From an uncultured Synechococcus sp. (GTDB lineage: Bacteria > Cyanobacteriota > Cyanobacteriia > PCC-6307 > Cyanobiaceae), in assembly GCA_913020095.1 (NCBI GenBank), contig CAJWAH010000080.1:1-6384 (forward strand): a stretch of 6,384 bases of DNA, in the 5' to 3' direction. This document shows, one piece after another, positions 5,425 through 6,384 of the stretch; within the stretch, counting starts at the first letter, position 1; each line of letters starts with the position of its first letter. The notes below the pieces were generated by a model that worked only from the letters and a program-made list of their open reading frames with translations, ran no database searches and was not told the DNA's origin. The position numbers and the translations under genes are program-made.

Positions 5425-5661
5425 ATGGCCCTCCGTTTCGCCCTGCTTGGAGCTGCTGCGTTGGTGCTGTTTCCGGCAGCAGCCATGGCCCAGTCGGGCA
5501 GCTACATCCTTGGACCCGGTTCCGATGTGGGCAAAGAGACTCGTATTGAAGAGAGCAACTGCGTCACGGCGGCTGATGGTTCAGTCACGTGCGACACCAA
5601 GATCGTCAACCCGCCCGGGCAAACGCGGGCGCGTCCCCAATTTGAGCCCTTCAGTAACTGA
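5425..5661 (+). CDS. Small secreted protein with two cysteines, 78 aa, unknown function
   Basis: The ATG at 5425 begins a clear signal peptide: a short Arg-containing n-region, a hydrophobic core LLGAAALVLFPAAA and a probable cleavage after AMA at residue 22. The mature part, about 56 residues, starts QSGSYILGPGSDVG and contains Cys46 and Cys56 flanking an Asp-Gly turn (NCVTAADGSVTCDTK), likely one disulfide hairpin. It ends in a Pro-rich stretch with PPGQ and a final EPFSN. This points to a periplasmic or thylakoid-lumen protein of unknown role. Base 5422 is an alternative GTG start one codon earlier. No Shine-Dalgarno is seen. The gene sits 43 bp after the 107-aa gene and 11 bp before the PsiE gene. 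Confidence 0.78.
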   Translation: MALRFALLGAAALVLFPAAAMAQSGSYILGPGSDVGKETRIEESNCVTAADGSVTCDTKIVNPPGQTRARPQFEPFSN

Positions 5662-5672
5662 GGCTTGCGCTT

Positions 5673-6140
5673 GTGATTAATCCCAAGAATTGGTGGAGCG
5701 ACGACGGTGTCTTCCAGCAAGGCTTGCTGCGCTTTCAGCGCGTGCTGGCCAAGGTGTTGGCTGTGGCGATGGTGATCGTGATCATTGCCGCCACGCTGCA
5801 GCTGATGACCGTGCTGGCTTGGGAAGTCGCGCCGGCCCAGTTCCCGTTTTTGGTGTCTGAGCTGGAGATGGTGCTCGGCCAGGTGCTCGAGCTGCTGATT
5901 GCCATTGAGGTGCTGGAGAACATCACCGCTTACCTCAAGGATCACCACATCCAGGTGGAGCTGGTGCTGGCCACAGCCATCACCGCGTTGGCTCGCAAGA
6001 TCATCGTGATGCCTGAGCCCGCAACTGCTGCGGATAAGCCGCTGCTGGTGATCAGTTTGGGTGTGGCGTGCTTAGCGCTCTGCGCGGCCTACTGGTTGGT
6101 GCAACGCAGCAGAGCCCGGATCCGTTCCAGTTCCCGCTGA
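5673..6140 (+). CDS. PsiE family membrane protein (phosphate-starvation-inducible E-like)
   Basis: This 155-aa protein starts with GTG at 5673. Four hydrophobic segments are visible (about 24-50, 66-88, 95-113 and 123-146). The stretch from FQRVLAKVLAVAMVIVI through ELEMVLGQVLELLIAIEVLE, NITAYLKDHH and VELVLATAITALARKIIVM matches the PsiE family, which is named for an E. coli phosphate-starvation gene but has no established biochemical activity. A conserved-looking charged cluster (E63, E65, E73, E79, E82, then K89, D90, H91, H92) lies in or near the membrane segments. The gene follows the secreted two-Cys protein by 11 bp, so the two are probably cotranscribed. Its last 52 bp overlap, antisense, a small gene on the other strand. 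No Pho box was identified. Confidence 0.82.
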   Translation: MINPKNWWSDDGVFQQGLLRFQRVLAKVLAVAMVIVIIAATLQLMTVLAWEVAPAQFPFLVSELEMVLGQVLELLIAIEVLENITAYLKDHHIQVELVLATAITALARKIIVMPEPATAADKPLLVISLGVACLALCAAYWLVQRSRARIRSSSR

Positions 6141-6304
6141 CGCAACTCCAAATCGGCGAGCCGGTTTTCCAGCCGTTGTTGCAGTTTCGGGTGGCAGCTG
6201 CCGTTGTTCACCAATGGGCGCAAACCTTGCAGCTCCAGGCTGTTGCGGCGACGCTCAGCCTCTAAATCCCTTCGAGCCGTGTTGAGCGTGAGGGAAGCCC
6301 CCAT
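6089..6304 (-). CDS. Small charged coiled-coil protein, 71 aa, hypothetical
   Basis: The ATG at 6304 is preceded by AAAGG six bases upstream on the - strand, a reasonable ribosome site. The product is rich in Leu, Arg and Glu with heptad-like spacing (LEAERRRNSLELQGLRP, then a break LVNNGSCHP, then KLQQRLENRLADLELRQRELERIRALL), so it likely folds as a helical hairpin or coiled coil. It has no membrane segment or signal peptide and two Cys. I do not recognise a family. It overlaps the end of the PsiE gene tail to tail by 52 bp. It starts only 24 bp after the stop of the partial gene to its right, consistent with one - strand transcript. It could be a shadow frame, but the start signal and coherent helical pattern argue for a real gene. 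Confidence 0.6.
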   Translation of the reverse strand: MGASLTLNTARRDLEAERRRNSLELQGLRPLVNNGSCHPKLQQRLENRLADLELRQRELERIRALLRCTNQ

Positions 6305-6328
6305 GCGCTGCCTTTAGCTTTCCTTAAT

Positions 6329-6384
6329 TTACTGGCCAGCGGTTGTTCCAGGCGTCATCAGCTGGCCCATGCCCTGCTTCATCA
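6329..6384 (-). CDS. C-terminal end of an unidentified gene entering from the right edge (partial)
   Basis: On the - strand the frame ending with TAA at 6331-6329 reads MKQGMGQLMTPGTTAGQ. I prefer it over the neighbouring frame that stops at 6326-6324 because most of its codons end in G or C (13 of 17 against about 8 of 19), as in the rest of the window. Too little is present to name a product. The first Met shown is simply inside the window and need not be a start. Confidence 0.35.
   Translation of the reverse strand, partial: MKQGMGQLMTPGTTAGQ

Noticed and set aside
6324..6383. Alternative reading DEAGHGPADDAWNNRWPVN at the right edge on the - strand
   Set aside because: Codon third positions fit the window's GC-rich bias less well than the adjacent frame; with so few codons this remains open.

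Overview
The window looks like a piece of a picocyanobacterial chromosome (Synechococcus/Cyanobium type). Supporting signs are the GC-rich and very compact coding, a group 2 sigma-70 factor with the picocyanobacterial style of region 4, a cyanobacterial type of matrixin-like metalloprotease, and several small proteins of the kind found in these genomes. This taxonomic call is inference from gene content; no rRNA or other marker is present.

Left part (1-2811, + strand): a high-affinity zinc uptake operon, znuA-znuC-znuB, with a TTGA stop/start overlap between the first two genes and a 5-bp gap before the third. ZnuA would bind zinc, ZnuB forms the membrane channel and ZnuC hydrolyses ATP. The first gene is unusual. 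Its frame stays open to the left edge, and the ZnuA domain is preceded by an ankyrin-repeat segment plus an unrecognised linker, where a signal peptide would be expected. I see no frameshift that restores an export signal inside the window.

Middle (2690-3882, - strand): a two-gene unit made of a DUF2214-type membrane protein and, through an ATGA overlap, a zinc metalloprotease with HELGHGFGLWGH. The protease's Pro/Ala-rich tail is antisense to the last 122 bp of znuB. An AT-rich divergent intergenic region (3883-4091) separates this unit from the next one.

Right part (4092-6140, + strand): a group 2 sigma factor whose DNA is a compositional mosaic, with an AT-richer block over region 2. It is followed by an unknown 107-aa helical protein, a 78-aa secreted two-cysteine protein and a PsiE-family membrane protein. 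The last 300 bases carry, on the - strand, a small charged coiled-coil protein that overlaps the end of the PsiE gene, and the last few codons of another gene running in from the right edge.

No RNA gene, IS element, CRISPR array or convincing intrinsic terminator was seen. The items most worth a second look are the ankyrin-ZnuA fusion, the base-composition mosaic in the sigma gene, and the metalloprotease with its shifted third histidine and antisense overlap.
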